From contig JAISWY010000308.1 of the NCBI GenBank assembly GCA_031270925.1, positions 1 through 12,944 on the forward strand: 12,944 bases of DNA, written 5' to 3'. The translations under genes and the position numbers were made by a program. Origin of the DNA: Candidatus Symbiothrix sp. Lineage in GTDB: Bacteria > Bacteroidota > Bacteroidia > Bacteroidales > Azobacteroidaceae. Within the stretch, counting starts at the first letter, position 1. Each line of letters begins with the position of its first letter. The notes beneath the pieces were generated by a model, which saw only the letters and a program-made list of their open reading frames with translations, was not told where the DNA came from and did not search any database. Below are positions 1 to 7,157 of the stretch, piece after piece.

Positions 1-11
1 AGCCGAATTTG

Positions 12-19
12 TAAATTTT
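12..19 (+). promoter_or_regulatory. Possible -7 element of the trp operon promoter
   Basis: TAAATTTT matches the Bacteroidota -7 consensus TAnnTTTG at all fixed positions except the last. It would place transcription start near position 25, shortly before the leader peptide ATG at 34. The matching -33 TTTG would lie left of the window edge, so this cannot be confirmed; the true promoter may be entirely upstream. Confidence 0.25.
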
Positions 20-33
20 AAAAAAGAACAACG

Positions 34-87
34 ATGCAATCGACAAATAAATATTGGTGGTGGCGCTTATTCTTTATCCAAGAGTGA
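34..87 (+). CDS. trpL: trp operon leader peptide (17 aa, three consecutive Trp)
   Basis: The frame from ATG 34 to TGA 85-87 encodes MQSTNKYWWWRLFFIQE, with three adjacent TGG codons at 55-63. Tryptophan is normally rare, so three in a row in a 17-codon frame directly upstream of trpB is the signature of an attenuation leader peptide. In the established mechanism, the ribosome stalls on these codons when charged Trp-tRNA is scarce, which changes folding of the leader RNA. Here the codons lie just 5' of a hairpin (64-74 with 80-90), and the stop codon falls inside the 3' arm of that hairpin, as expected for such a device. The peptide itself probably has no function after synthesis. There is no Shine-Dalgarno motif; the upstream sequence is A-rich. 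The role is inferred from layout, not from homology to a known leader. Confidence 0.82.
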   Translation: MQSTNKYWWWRLFFIQE

Positions 88-146
88 GTGGAACTGCGTG
101 TTTTTTGTTGATGAAAAACGAAATCGGAAAGCCTGTTGTAACTCAC
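64..146 (+). promoter_or_regulatory. Attenuator leader RNA: pause hairpin and antiterminator
   Basis: Two mutually exclusive pairings can be drawn. The first (1:2) joins 64-74 with 80-90: eleven contiguous pairs, three of them G-U, with a 5-nt loop, beginning directly after the Trp codons. The second (2:3) joins 84-89 (GTGAGT) with 141-146 (ACTCAC), extended by 92-94 with 135-137 across a small internal loop. It uses the 3' arm of the first hairpin and parts of the terminator's 5' arm, loop and 3' arm. A ribosome stalled on 55-63 would cover 64-74 and free 80-94 to form the antiterminator. The 2:3 pairing is weaker than the terminator by eye, so a folding calculation is needed. Confidence 0.65.
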
Positions 147-159
147 AACAGGCTTTTTT
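128..159 (+). terminator. Intrinsic terminator of the trp attenuator
   Basis: The arm 128-139 (AAAGCCTGTTGT) pairs perfectly over 12 bp with 145-156, with a 5-nt loop (AACTC), followed by T through 159. It lies between the Trp-rich leader frame and trpB, so it would stop transcription before the structural genes when tryptophan is plentiful. It could instead be the terminator of an unseen upstream gene, but the leader peptide 40 bases before it makes attenuation more likely. Confidence 0.85.
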
Positions 160-160
160 A

Positions 161-181
161 ATTGAGAATTGAGAATGAAAA
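161..181 (+). repeat. ATTGAGA 7-bp tandem repeat upstream of trpB (two copies plus partial)
   Basis: ATTGAGA occurs twice in tandem at 161-174, followed by a degenerate third unit at 175-181. The same unit forms a longer array after trpB at 1364-1405, so trpB is flanked by the same repeat on both sides. Confidence 0.8.
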
Positions 182-191
182 ATTTAAAAAG

Positions 192-1382
192 ATGAGACAA
201 ACGTTTTATGTGAATGACGAGGGGTTTTACGGCGAGTTTGGCGGCGCGTATATTCCCGAAATTTTGTATTCCAATGTCGAGAATTTGCAGCGGGAATACA
301 AAAAAATTATTACCGATCCGCAGTTTTTGGAAGCATACAATCGTTTGTTGGTCGATTATGTTGGTCGCCCGACGCCGCTATATCATGCCAAACGGCTTTC
401 GGAAAAATATGGTTGTAAGATTTATTTGAAGCGCGAGGATTTGAATCACACCGGCTCGCACAAAATAAACAACGCCATCGGACAAATTCTGTTGGCGCAA
501 CGGATGGGCAAAACGCGCATTATTGCCGAAACCGGCGCGGGGCAGCACGGCGTGGCCACGGCGACCGTCTGCGCATTGATGAATATGGAATGTGTGGTTT
601 ATATGGGCGCTTTGGATGTGCAACGGCAGCATTTGAATGTTCAAAAAATGGAAATGCTGGGCGCGAAAGTAGTTCCGGTCGAAAGCGGTAATCAAACGCT
701 GAAAGATGCTTGTAATGAGGCGATTCGCGATTGGTGCTGTAATCCTTCTAATACTTATTATATAATAGGTTCGACTGTTGGCCCGCATCCTTATCCCGAT
801 ATGGTGGCACGTTTGCAATCGGTTATCAGTAAGGAAATTAAGCAACAATTGATGGAAAAAGAAAGCCGCGATTATCCCGATTATCTTGTGGCTTGCGTAG
901 GGGGTGGAAGCAATGCTGCCGGCATAATTTTCGAATATTTGGATGATGTGCGTGTGAAAATAGTCTTGGCCGAGGCTGCCGGAAAAGGGGTTGATTCAGG
1001 ATTTTCGGCCGCAACCATACATTTGGGAAAAACCGGTATCATACACGGTTCCAAGACTTTACTGATGCAAACGGACGATGGGCAAATTGAAGAGCCTTAC
1101 TCCATTTCTGCCGGTTTGGATTATCCGGGAATCGGGCCGATGCACGCGAATATGGCCAAGCAAGGCCGTTCCGAAGTGTTGGCAATCGACGACGATACGG
1201 CCCTTGCCTTCGCGATAGAACTCACTCGTTTAGAAGGAATTATCCCCGCTTTGGAATCGGCGCACGCCTTGGGTGTTTTCCGGCAAAAGCAATTCAAAAA
1301 AGAAGATGTAATCGTTCTTTGCCTTTCCGGTCGCGGCGACAAAGACATGGAAACTTATTTGAAATTGAGAATTGAGAATTGA
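192..1382 (+). CDS. trpB: Tryptophan synthase beta chain
   Basis: This is the PLP-dependent beta subunit, which condenses indole from the alpha subunit with serine to give tryptophan in the cytoplasmic alpha2beta2 complex. From ATG 192 the protein has 396 residues, usual for TrpB. Visible motifs are the early YGEFGGAYIPE, the PLP lysine in HTGSHKINNA (K91), the AETGAGQHG loop with the catalytic glutamate (E113), the phosphate-binding CVGGGSNA (about 235-242) and LSGRGDKDM near the end. A TTG at 162 also opens the frame, but it would add ten residues encoded by the ATTGAGA repeat, so ATG 192, where TrpB similarity starts, is preferred. The last residues (LRIEN) and the stop are supplied by the downstream copy of that repeat. 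It is the first structural gene behind the attenuator and lies 25 nt before trpE. Confidence 0.97.
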   Translation: MRQTFYVNDEGFYGEFGGAYIPEILYSNVENLQREYKKIITDPQFLEAYNRLLVDYVGRPTPLYHAKRLSEKYGCKIYLKREDLNHTGSHKINNAIGQILLAQRMGKTRIIAETGAGQHGVATATVCALMNMECVVYMGALDVQRQHLNVQKMEMLGAKVVPVESGNQTLKDACNEAIRDWCCNPSNTYYIIGSTVGPHPYPDMVARLQSVISKEIKQQLMEKESRDYPDYLVACVGGGSNAAGIIFEYLDDVRVKIVLAEAAGKGVDSGFSAATIHLGKTGIIHGSKTLLMQTDDGQIEEPYSISAGLDYPGIGPMHANMAKQGRSEVLAIDDDTALAFAIELTRLEGIIPALESAHALGVFRQKQFKKEDVIVLCLSGRGDKDMETYLKLRIEN

Positions 1383-1405
1383 GAATTAAGAATTGAGAAT
1401 TAAAA
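1364..1405 (+). repeat. ATTGAGA 7-bp tandem repeat at the trpB/trpE junction
   Basis: There are six successive 7-bp units: ATTGAGA at 1364, 1371, 1378 and 1392, ATTAAGA at 1385 and ATTAAAA at 1399. The array covers the trpB stop codon and ends just before the trpE ATG. Because 7 is not a multiple of 3 and the unit contains TGA, three units place a stop in all three + frames, while the other strand has no stop codon in any frame. Confidence 0.92.
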
Positions 1406-1407
1406 AT

Positions 1408-2814
1408 ATGAAAAAGACAATTATTAACACTAAAAGTAAAACAATTTTGGCCGATTTGCAAACACCGGTAAGTATCTATTTGAAAGTGAGGGATGTATAT
1501 CCCGAATCGGCCTTGCTGGAAAGCTCCGATTTCCACGGAAACGAAAACTCGGTATCGTTCATCGGCTTGAATCCGATAGCGCGTTTCGAGGCCAATAAGG
1601 GCGATATTATGCTGTCTTATCCCGATGGAACAATTGAAAAGCGTTCCGTGCAACCCTCGGTCGTTATTCAATTGGACGAATTTGTACATTCCTTTGAAAT
1701 CAAGGAAGATAACAACACTACCGGTTTCAACGGATTTTTCGGCTATACGGCTTACGACGCCGTGAAATATTTCGACGAAATCGATCCCGACAAGCGAGAT
1801 TTCGATGCAAGTGCGATTCCGAATATTGTCTATCTGTTCTACCGTTTCATTATCGTCGTGAATCATTTTAAAAACGAGATGACGATTGTTGAAAATATTG
1901 TTGATGGCGATACAAGCCGTATGGATGAGGTTTTGGCGATTTTGAACAACCGCAATTACGCATCTTACAATTTCACAATAAAAGGCGAAGAAACTTCGAC
2001 GATTTCCGACGAACAATACAAGGAAATGGTCGGCCGTGGCGTGGCGCATTGCAAACGCGGCGATGTGTTCCAAATCGTGCTTTCGCGCTGTTTCCAACAG
2101 GCTTTTTCGGGCGATGATTTTAAAGTTTATCGAGCTTTGAGGAGTATTAATCCTTCACCCTACCTGTTTTATTTTGATTTTGGTTCGTTCCGAATTTTCG
2201 GTTCAAGTCCCGAAACGCATTGTAAAATCAGCAAAGGCATCGCTTCGATCGACCCGATTGCCGGCACTTTTCGTCGAACCGGCGATGACGAAAAAGACCG
2301 GCAACTCGCCCAAAAACTCTTGGAAGACCCGAAAGAAAATGCCGAACATACGATGCTGGTCGATTTGGCTCGTAACGATTTGAGTCGCAATACCGAAAAC
2401 GTGCGCGTTGATTTTTACAAGAATGTGCAATATTATTCGCACGTTATCCACTTGGTTTCTAGGGTGTTGGGCGATGTGCAGGAAGGCAGCAACACCATTC
2501 GTATTTACGCCGATACTTTTCCGGCCGGAACGTTGAGCGGCGCACCGAAAATCCGCGCGATGGAATTGATTCGCGACATCGAACCGCACAATCGCGGCGT
2601 TTACGGCGGCTGCATCGGCTACATCGGTTTGAACGGCGACCTCAATCAAGCCATCACGATTCGTTCGTTTATCTCGAAAAACAATGTTTTGTATTATCAG
2701 GCGGGCGCCGGCGTGGTTTCGCGATCGAACGAAGAATCGGAATTGCAGGAAGTGAATAACAAACTCGGCGCATTGAAAAAGGCAATCGATTTGGCGGGAA
2801 CAATTATTAATTAG
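1408..2814 (+). CDS. trpE: Anthranilate synthase component I
   Basis: This is the chorismate-binding subunit, which with TrpG converts chorismate and glutamine-derived ammonia to anthranilate, the first committed step to tryptophan. It has 468 residues. LLESS at 36-40 matches the motif that binds tryptophan for feedback inhibition in this family, so the enzyme is probably inhibited by its end product. The chorismate-binding catalytic domain shows DPIAGT (282-287), EHTMLVDLARND (313-324), FPAGTLSGAPK (371-381) and GGCIGYIGLNGD (400-411). The ATG at 1408 is chosen over an in-frame TTG at 1393 because the latter lies in the ATTGAGA repeat. LLESS and the adjacent separate trpG favour TrpE over the related PabB. 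An 85-nt gap with repeats separates it from trpG. Confidence 0.96.
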   Translation: MKKTIINTKSKTILADLQTPVSIYLKVRDVYPESALLESSDFHGNENSVSFIGLNPIARFEANKGDIMLSYPDGTIEKRSVQPSVVIQLDEFVHSFEIKEDNNTTGFNGFFGYTAYDAVKYFDEIDPDKRDFDASAIPNIVYLFYRFIIVVNHFKNEMTIVENIVDGDTSRMDEVLAILNNRNYASYNFTIKGEETSTISDEQYKEMVGRGVAHCKRGDVFQIVLSRCFQQAFSGDDFKVYRALRSINPSPYLFYFDFGSFRIFGSSPETHCKISKGIASIDPIAGTFRRTGDDEKDRQLAQKLLEDPKENAEHTMLVDLARNDLSRNTENVRVDFYKNVQYYSHVIHLVSRVLGDVQEGSNTIRIYADTFPAGTLSGAPKIRAMELIRDIEPHNRGVYGGCIGYIGLNGDLNQAITIRSFISKNNVLYYQAGAGVVSRSNEESELQEVNNKLGALKKAIDLAGTIIN

Positions 2815-2890
2815 TAAACGAGTTGAAAGTAAACGAGTAAACAAAAATTGGGTTTATCTCGTTTTCTAAAAAATACGTTTACTTGTTTAC
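2814..2890 (+). repeat. Direct and inverted repeats between trpE and trpG, alternative hairpins
   Basis: GTAAACGAGT occurs at 2814-2823 and again at 2829-2838 within GTAAACGAGTAAAC (2829-2842). The 14-mer at 2877-2890 is its reverse complement with a single difference, which is a G-U pair in RNA, giving a long-loop stem. A competing hairpin pairs 2831-2842 with 2852-2864: 12 pairs, one bulged T at 2857 and a 9-nt loop. The outer 3' arm ends 9 nt before the trpG ATG. No T tract follows either stem, so neither is a typical terminator. Confidence 0.7.
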
Positions 2891-2899
2891 TGAGAAAAT

Positions 2900-3466
2900 A
2901 TGAAAATATTATTATTCGATAATTACGATTCTTTCACTTACAATTTATTTCATGTAGTTAAAGAATTAGGATACAGGGACATAGAAGTCCACCGTAACGA
3001 CAGGATCGCTTTGGACGAAGTGGAACGGTTCGACAAAATCATTCTTTCGCCGGGGCCGGGAATCCCGTCGGAAGCCGGATTGTTGTTGCCCTTAATCAAG
3101 CGTTTTGCACCGACGAAAAGCATTCTCGGCGTTTGCTTGGGACATCAAGCAATTGCGGAAGCATTTGGCGGACAGCTGATTAACTTGGAAGCTGTTTATC
3201 ATGGAGTGGCTACGCCGGTAGAAATTATCGCCGAAGATTCGCTGTTCAAAACTCTTCCGAAAACTTTCGACGTTGGTCGCTATCATTCGTGGATTGTTTC
3301 AAAAGAACATTTTCCGAATGAATTGGAAATTACGGCCATAGAGGAAAACGGACAAATTATGGCCTTGAAACACAAATGCTTGGATGTTCACGGCCTGCAG
3401 TTTCATCCCGAATCGGTTTTAACGCCTTTGGGAAAAGAAATTATCAAAAACTTTTTGAATGCTTGA
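2900..3466 (+). CDS. trpG: Anthranilate synthase component II (glutamine amidotransferase)
   Basis: This class I glutamine amidotransferase releases ammonia from glutamine for TrpE. It has 188 residues, a normal length for a free-standing TrpG. It opens with FDNYDSFTYNL (6-16), carries the oxyanion-loop motif SPGPG (50-54), and has the full catalytic triad: C79 in GVCLGHQ, and H169 and E171 in FHPES. Some bacteria share this subunit with PabB in folate synthesis (PabA); the operon position argues that the main job here is tryptophan synthesis, but dual use cannot be excluded. Its last codons overlap the start of the next gene by 8 nt, suggesting translational coupling. Confidence 0.96.
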   Translation: MKILLFDNYDSFTYNLFHVVKELGYRDIEVHRNDRIALDEVERFDKIILSPGPGIPSEAGLLLPLIKRFAPTKSILGVCLGHQAIAEAFGGQLINLEAVYHGVATPVEIIAEDSLFKTLPKTFDVGRYHSWIVSKEHFPNELEITAIEENGQIMALKHKCLDVHGLQFHPESVLTPLGKEIIKNFLNA

Positions 3467-3920
3467 TTTTTTGATTCATTACGGTTATTACGGATTGTTC
3501 CTCGCCTGTTTTTTGGCCGCGACGATTCTCCCGTTCAGTTCCGATATTGTCTTCGGTACACTGATTGCCACCGGTTTGGAACCGATTCCTTGCCTGATTG
3601 TGGCGACCGTAGGCAATTGGCTGGGCGGCATGACCAATTATTACCTGGGCTATCTGGGCAAAATCGAATGGATCGAAAAATATTTGAAAGTGAAAAAAGA
3701 GCGCATCGACAAAATGCGGAATTGGCTCCGGAACAAAGGCGCATTTATGGCGTTTTTCAGTTTTCTGCCGTTTGTGGGCGACATCATTCCCTTGGCTTTG
3801 GGTTTTATGCGGGCGAATGTTGTCATCGTCAATATCAGCATGTTCATCGGAAAATTGGCGCGATACGCTTTGATTATCTATTTAGTACAAAATGGAATCA
3901 CTTGGTTATCAATGCAATAA
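3459..3920 (+). CDS. Small YqaA/DedA-like (VTT-type) inner membrane protein
   Basis: This 153-residue protein is highly hydrophobic, with membrane segments at roughly 8-28, 30-55, 97-116 and 120-145. It resembles the YqaA branch of the DedA/VTT (SNARE-associated) family: GNWLGGMTNYYLGYLG (52-67) fits the glycine-rich re-entrant segment, PFVGDIIPLALGFMR (104-118) the second characteristic segment and GKLARY (131-136) the C-terminal helix. A basic stretch at 74-93 separates the two halves. DedA-family members have been linked to lipid flipping and membrane homeostasis; the substrate of this branch is not clear to me. It has no known role in tryptophan synthesis, yet it starts inside the end of trpG and ends 14 nt before trpD, so it must be co-transcribed. 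The family call rests on motif resemblance only. Confidence 0.82.
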   Translation: MLDFLIHYGYYGLFLACFLAATILPFSSDIVFGTLIATGLEPIPCLIVATVGNWLGGMTNYYLGYLGKIEWIEKYLKVKKERIDKMRNWLRNKGAFMAFFSFLPFVGDIIPLALGFMRANVVIVNISMFIGKLARYALIIYLVQNGITWLSMQ

Positions 3921-3934
3921 ATTAAACATAAAAT

Positions 3935-4933
3935 ATGAAAGAAACATTAAACAAATTATTTGAACATCAATATCTCTCGCACGAGGAGGCCAAGGAGATA
4001 TTGTCGAATATGGCCGCCGGAAAATACAACGACAGCCAAATGGCCGCTTTTATGACTGTCTATCTGATGCGTAGCGTGAGCGTGGACGAAATTCTCGGTT
4101 TCCGCGAAGCTTTGCTCGAAATGCGTGTAAACGTCGATGAATTAAGAGATTACAATCCGATAGATATTGTCGGTACGGGTGGCGACGGTAAAAATACTTT
4201 CAACATTTCGACGGCCGCTTGCATGGTCGTTGCCGGAGCGGGTTACAAAGTTGTGAAACATGGAAACTACGGCGCAACTTCGGTCAGCGGCGCTTCCAAC
4301 GTGATGGAAGAACACGGCGTGAAATTTTCTACCGATGTGAATCTGCACAAAAAATCCTTGGATGCTTCCAATTTAGCTTATCTTCATGCACCGTTTTTCA
4401 GTCCGGCCTTGAAAGCGGTTGCCCCGATTCGTAAAGCATTGGGAATCAGAACATTTTTCAATGTTTTGGGGCCGATTGTCAATCCACTGATTCCCAAACG
4501 GCAAGTCTTAGGCGTATATGATTTGAAGATGGCACGTTTGTACAATTACATTTATCAGGCTACCGACAACGATTTTTCCATTGTGCATAGCTTGGACGGT
4601 TACGACGAAATTTCGCTGACCGATACCTTTAAAGTCATCAACAAATCGGGCGAAAAAATCTATACGCCCGAAAGCGTCGGTTTTTCCAAAGTCAATCCCG
4701 AAGAATTATTTGGTGGCGATACGCCTCGACAAGTGATGCGAATCTTCGATAATGTTCTGAATAATACGGCGACCGATGCACAAAAAAATGTGGTATTGAT
4801 AAATGCGGCCGTTGCGATTCAAACCATTGATTTACAATTGGATCTGTTTACGGCATTGGAACAGGCCAAAGAGTCTTTGGAGTCGGGGAAAGCCCTGTCG
4901 AGATTTAAGAAATTTGTAGAAATGAATAGCTGA
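3935..4933 (+). CDS. trpD: Anthranilate phosphoribosyltransferase
   Basis: It transfers the phosphoribosyl group of PRPP to anthranilate, the second step of the pathway. It has 332 residues, the usual length of a stand-alone TrpD without a fused TrpG. Family motifs are the PRPP-binding GTGGD (80-84), NIST (90-93), KHGN (108-111), the SGASNVMEEHG segment (118-128) and the anthranilate-side IRKALGIRTFFNVLGP stretch. The ATG at 3935 follows the stop of the membrane protein gene by 14 nt and has an A-rich leader. It ends 14 nt before trpC. Thymidine and pyrimidine phosphorylases share the fold, but these motifs and the operon settle the assignment. Confidence 0.96.
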   Translation: MKETLNKLFEHQYLSHEEAKEILSNMAAGKYNDSQMAAFMTVYLMRSVSVDEILGFREALLEMRVNVDELRDYNPIDIVGTGGDGKNTFNISTAACMVVAGAGYKVVKHGNYGATSVSGASNVMEEHGVKFSTDVNLHKKSLDASNLAYLHAPFFSPALKAVAPIRKALGIRTFFNVLGPIVNPLIPKRQVLGVYDLKMARLYNYIYQATDNDFSIVHSLDGYDEISLTDTFKVINKSGEKIYTPESVGFSKVNPEELFGGDTPRQVMRIFDNVLNNTATDAQKNVVLINAAVAIQTIDLQLDLFTALEQAKESLESGKALSRFKKFVEMNS

Positions 4934-4947
4934 TTTATAGAAGATAA

Positions 4948-5733
4948 ATGAATATTTTACAACAAATTTGTGCAAGAAAACGCATCGAAGTCGAACAGCA
5001 AAAGCAAGAAATGCCATTCGAATACCTGAAAGATTATCTCAATTTAACGGCACATCAAACGATTTCATTCAAAAGCGCTTTGTGCAATTCCCAAACGGGA
5101 ATTATCGCCGAGTTTAAACGAAAATCGCCGTCGAAAGGATGGATTAATCTCGATGCGGTGGCGAAAACAGTTGTGAAAGCTTATGCCGAAGCCGGAGCCG
5201 CCGCCGTTTCCATTCTCACGGATGCGGAATTTTTCGGAGGCCGCTTTTTCGATTTCAAAAAAGCGCGGAAAGTGGTCGATTACATTCCGTTTTTACGCAA
5301 AGATTTTATCGTTGATGAATATCAAATTTATCAGTCGAAAGTTTTGGGCGCCGATGTTATCTTGTTGATAGCCGCTTGTTTAACTCAGGATGAAGTCAAG
5401 CGTTTTACAACAATTGCACACCAATTGGATTTGGAAGTATTATTGGAAATCCACAACGAAAGCGAATTGGCTTACATCCAATCCGATATTGATGTTGTTG
5501 GTATCAACAACCGTGATTTGAAAACTTTTCAAACGGATATTCAGCGTACAATTGATTTGGCCAACCACATTCCAAGCGAATATGTGAAAATTTCGGAAAG
5601 CGGATTATCAAAGCCGGAAACTGTGCTACAACTACGACAATGCGGCTTTCAAGGTTTTTTGATGGGGGAGAATTTTATGAAAACGGATCATCCGGCATTG
5701 GCGTTGAAACAATTTATATCGGCATTGCAATGA
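4948..5733 (+). CDS. trpC: Indole-3-glycerol-phosphate synthase
   Basis: This TIM-barrel enzyme closes the ring of CdRP to indole-3-glycerol phosphate with loss of CO2. It has 261 residues, the length of a monofunctional enzyme; in enterics it is fused to TrpF, here it is separate. Expected active-site residues are visible: E55 and K57 in IIAEFKRKSPSKG, K118 in FLRKDF, E167 in LLEIHNE, N188 in GINNRDL and S218 in ISESGL. Its stop overlaps the trpF start as ATGA (5730-5733), indicating coupled translation of the two consecutive barrel enzymes. Confidence 0.96.
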   Translation: MNILQQICARKRIEVEQQKQEMPFEYLKDYLNLTAHQTISFKSALCNSQTGIIAEFKRKSPSKGWINLDAVAKTVVKAYAEAGAAAVSILTDAEFFGGRFFDFKKARKVVDYIPFLRKDFIVDEYQIYQSKVLGADVILLIAACLTQDEVKRFTTIAHQLDLEVLLEIHNESELAYIQSDIDVVGINNRDLKTFQTDIQRTIDLANHIPSEYVKISESGLSKPETVLQLRQCGFQGFLMGENFMKTDHPALALKQFISALQ

Positions 5734-6344
5734 AAATCAAAGTCTGCGGGATGAAATATCCTGATAATATTTTGGAGTTAAGCCGATTATCCATTGATTT
5801 TATGGGTTTGATTTTCTACGAAAAATCGTCGCGCTGTGTCGGAGAATTGTCGCCGGAAGCTTTGCATGTTTTGCCGTCGTCGATTCAAAAGGCAGGCGTG
5901 TTTGTCAATGCGTCCGAAGCGGAAGTTTTGGAGAAAGTTACGAAATACGATTTGCAGGCGGTGCAGTTGCATGGTTCGGAATCGCCGGAATTTTGTCAAT
6001 CTATTAAAAATCAAAATATTACAATCATTAAAGCATTTGCCGTTTCGGAAACAGGCGATTGGCAGCAAACGGCTGAATATGAACATCATTGCGATTATTT
6101 TCTGTTTGATACAAAAACCCCGAAATTCGGCGGTTCGGGACAAAAATTTGACTGGAAAATTCTTTCGTCTTATACGGGAGAAACGCCGTTTTTTCTTAGC
6201 GGCGGCATCGGATTGGACGATATTCAAGCGATTAAACGCATATCACACCAACGATTGTATGCTATTGACTTGAATAGCCGGTTTGAAATAGCGCCCGGAT
6301 TGAAAGATCCGGACTTGTTGCGGAAGTTGTTGGATGAGTTTTAG
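5730..6344 (+). CDS. trpF: Phosphoribosylanthranilate isomerase
   Basis: It catalyses the Amadori rearrangement of phosphoribosylanthranilate to CdRP, between TrpD and TrpC. It has 204 residues, a normal TrpF length. The general base C6 sits in KVCGM at the N-terminus, the general acid D127 in FDTKTPKFGGSG (126-137), and the phosphate-binding parts are FLSGGIG (155-161) and DLNSRFEIAPGLKD (180-193). The start is placed at ATG 5730 because it overlaps the trpC stop (ATGA) and exactly precedes the conserved first beta strand; an earlier in-frame ATG at 5640 would add 30 residues out of frame with conserved trpC sequence. The gap to trpA is 42 nt and A-rich. Confidence 0.95.
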   Translation: MKIKVCGMKYPDNILELSRLSIDFMGLIFYEKSSRCVGELSPEALHVLPSSIQKAGVFVNASEAEVLEKVTKYDLQAVQLHGSESPEFCQSIKNQNITIIKAFAVSETGDWQQTAEYEHHCDYFLFDTKTPKFGGSGQKFDWKILSSYTGETPFFLSGGIGLDDIQAIKRISHQRLYAIDLNSRFEIAPGLKDPDLLRKLLDEF

Positions 6345-6386
6345 GGAAAAGGAGAAAAAAGTATTAAAAAATTAAATAACAACAAT

Positions 6387-7157
6387 ATGAACAAAATCAA
6401 CAATCTATTCCAACAAAAACAAAAAGAAATCCTGTCCATCTATTTCACGGCAGGTTTTCCCAAGCTAAACGACGCCGCAGAAATCATCCGAACCCTGCAA
6501 GCGAACGGGATAGACATGATCGAAGTCGGAATCCCCTTCTCCGATCCGATGGCCGACGGCGTGGTTATCCAAAACAGCAGCAACACCGCCCTCCAAAACG
6601 GTATGAACTTGAAACTGCTTTTCAATCAACTGGATAGCATCAAAGAAGATGTGCATATCCCGTTGATTTTGATGGGCTACCTCAATCCGATCATGCAATA
6701 CGGTTTTGAACACTTTTGCGAAGATTGCCGTCGCACCGGCGTTTCTGGTATGATTATCCCCGATTTGCCTTTCAAAGATTATCTGGCTGAATATAAACCG
6801 GTTGCGGATGAATACGATTTGCGGATTATCATGCTCATCACGCCCGAAACTTCGGAAGAACGCATCCGCTTTATCGACGAACATACCGCCGGCTTTATAT
6901 ATATGGTGTCGTCGGCATCAACCACCGGCGCACAAAAAAGCTTCGACGAATCGAAACAGGCTTATTTTCAACGAATTAATGCGATGGATTTACACAATCC
7001 TCGTTTAATCGGATTCGGAATTTCCAATCGGGAAACTTTGCAAGCGGCTTTTGCCAAGGCATCCGGCGCAATTATCGGCAGTAAATTCGTGAGCTTGCTG
7101 GCCGAAGAATCGACGCCGGAAGCTGCAGTCAAAAAATTGACGGCCTTGTTGTATTAA
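6387..7157 (+). CDS. trpA: Tryptophan synthase alpha chain
   Basis: It cleaves indole-3-glycerol phosphate to glyceraldehyde 3-phosphate and indole, which is channelled to TrpB. It has 256 residues, typical for TrpA. Catalytic E46 lies in [13 protein letters not shown] and D57 in the same block; other family marks are YFTAGFP (19-25), [14 protein letters not shown], the phosphate-binding GFGIS and AIIGSKFV. It is the last gene of the operon, far from trpB at the front, a separation typical of the Bacteroides-type order. The TAA stop at 7155-7157 overlaps the stop of the convergent gene (7154-7156 read on the minus strand), and no terminator hairpin follows. Confidence 0.97.
   Translation: MNKINNLFQQKQKEILSIYFTAGFPKLNDAAEIIRTLQANGIDMIEVGIPFSDPMADGVVIQNSSNTALQNGMNLKLLFNQLDSIKEDVHIPLILMGYLNPIMQYGFEHFCEDCRRTGVSGMIIPDLPFKDYLAEYKPVADEYDLRIIMLITPETSEERIRFIDEHTAGFIYMVSSASTTGAQKSFDESKQAYFQRINAMDLHNPRLIGFGISNRETLQAAFAKASGAIIGSKFVSLLAEESTPEAAVKKLTALLY

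Noticed and set aside
162..191. TTG start giving trpB ten extra N-terminal residues
   Set aside because: The extra codons are mostly ATTGAGA repeat units; TrpB similarity begins at the ATG at 192.
1393..1407. TTG start for trpE five codons earlier
   Set aside because: It lies in the repeat array; the ATG at 1408 is preceded by A-rich sequence and fits the family start.
1294..2097. Long antisense frame (267 codons) across the trpB end and trpE
   Set aside because: It has no recognisable domain and is a shadow of trpE; the repeat array, which has no stop codons on the minus strand, lengthens it.
2874..2881. TACGTTTA as a possible internal promoter -7 element before trpG
   Set aside because: It is imperfect at the last position, lies inside the repeat hairpin and has no TTTG at the -33 distance.
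5640..5729. Longer trpF starting at ATG 5640
   Set aside because: It overlaps conserved trpC coding sequence in another frame; ATG 5730 overlaps the trpC stop and starts the first barrel strand.
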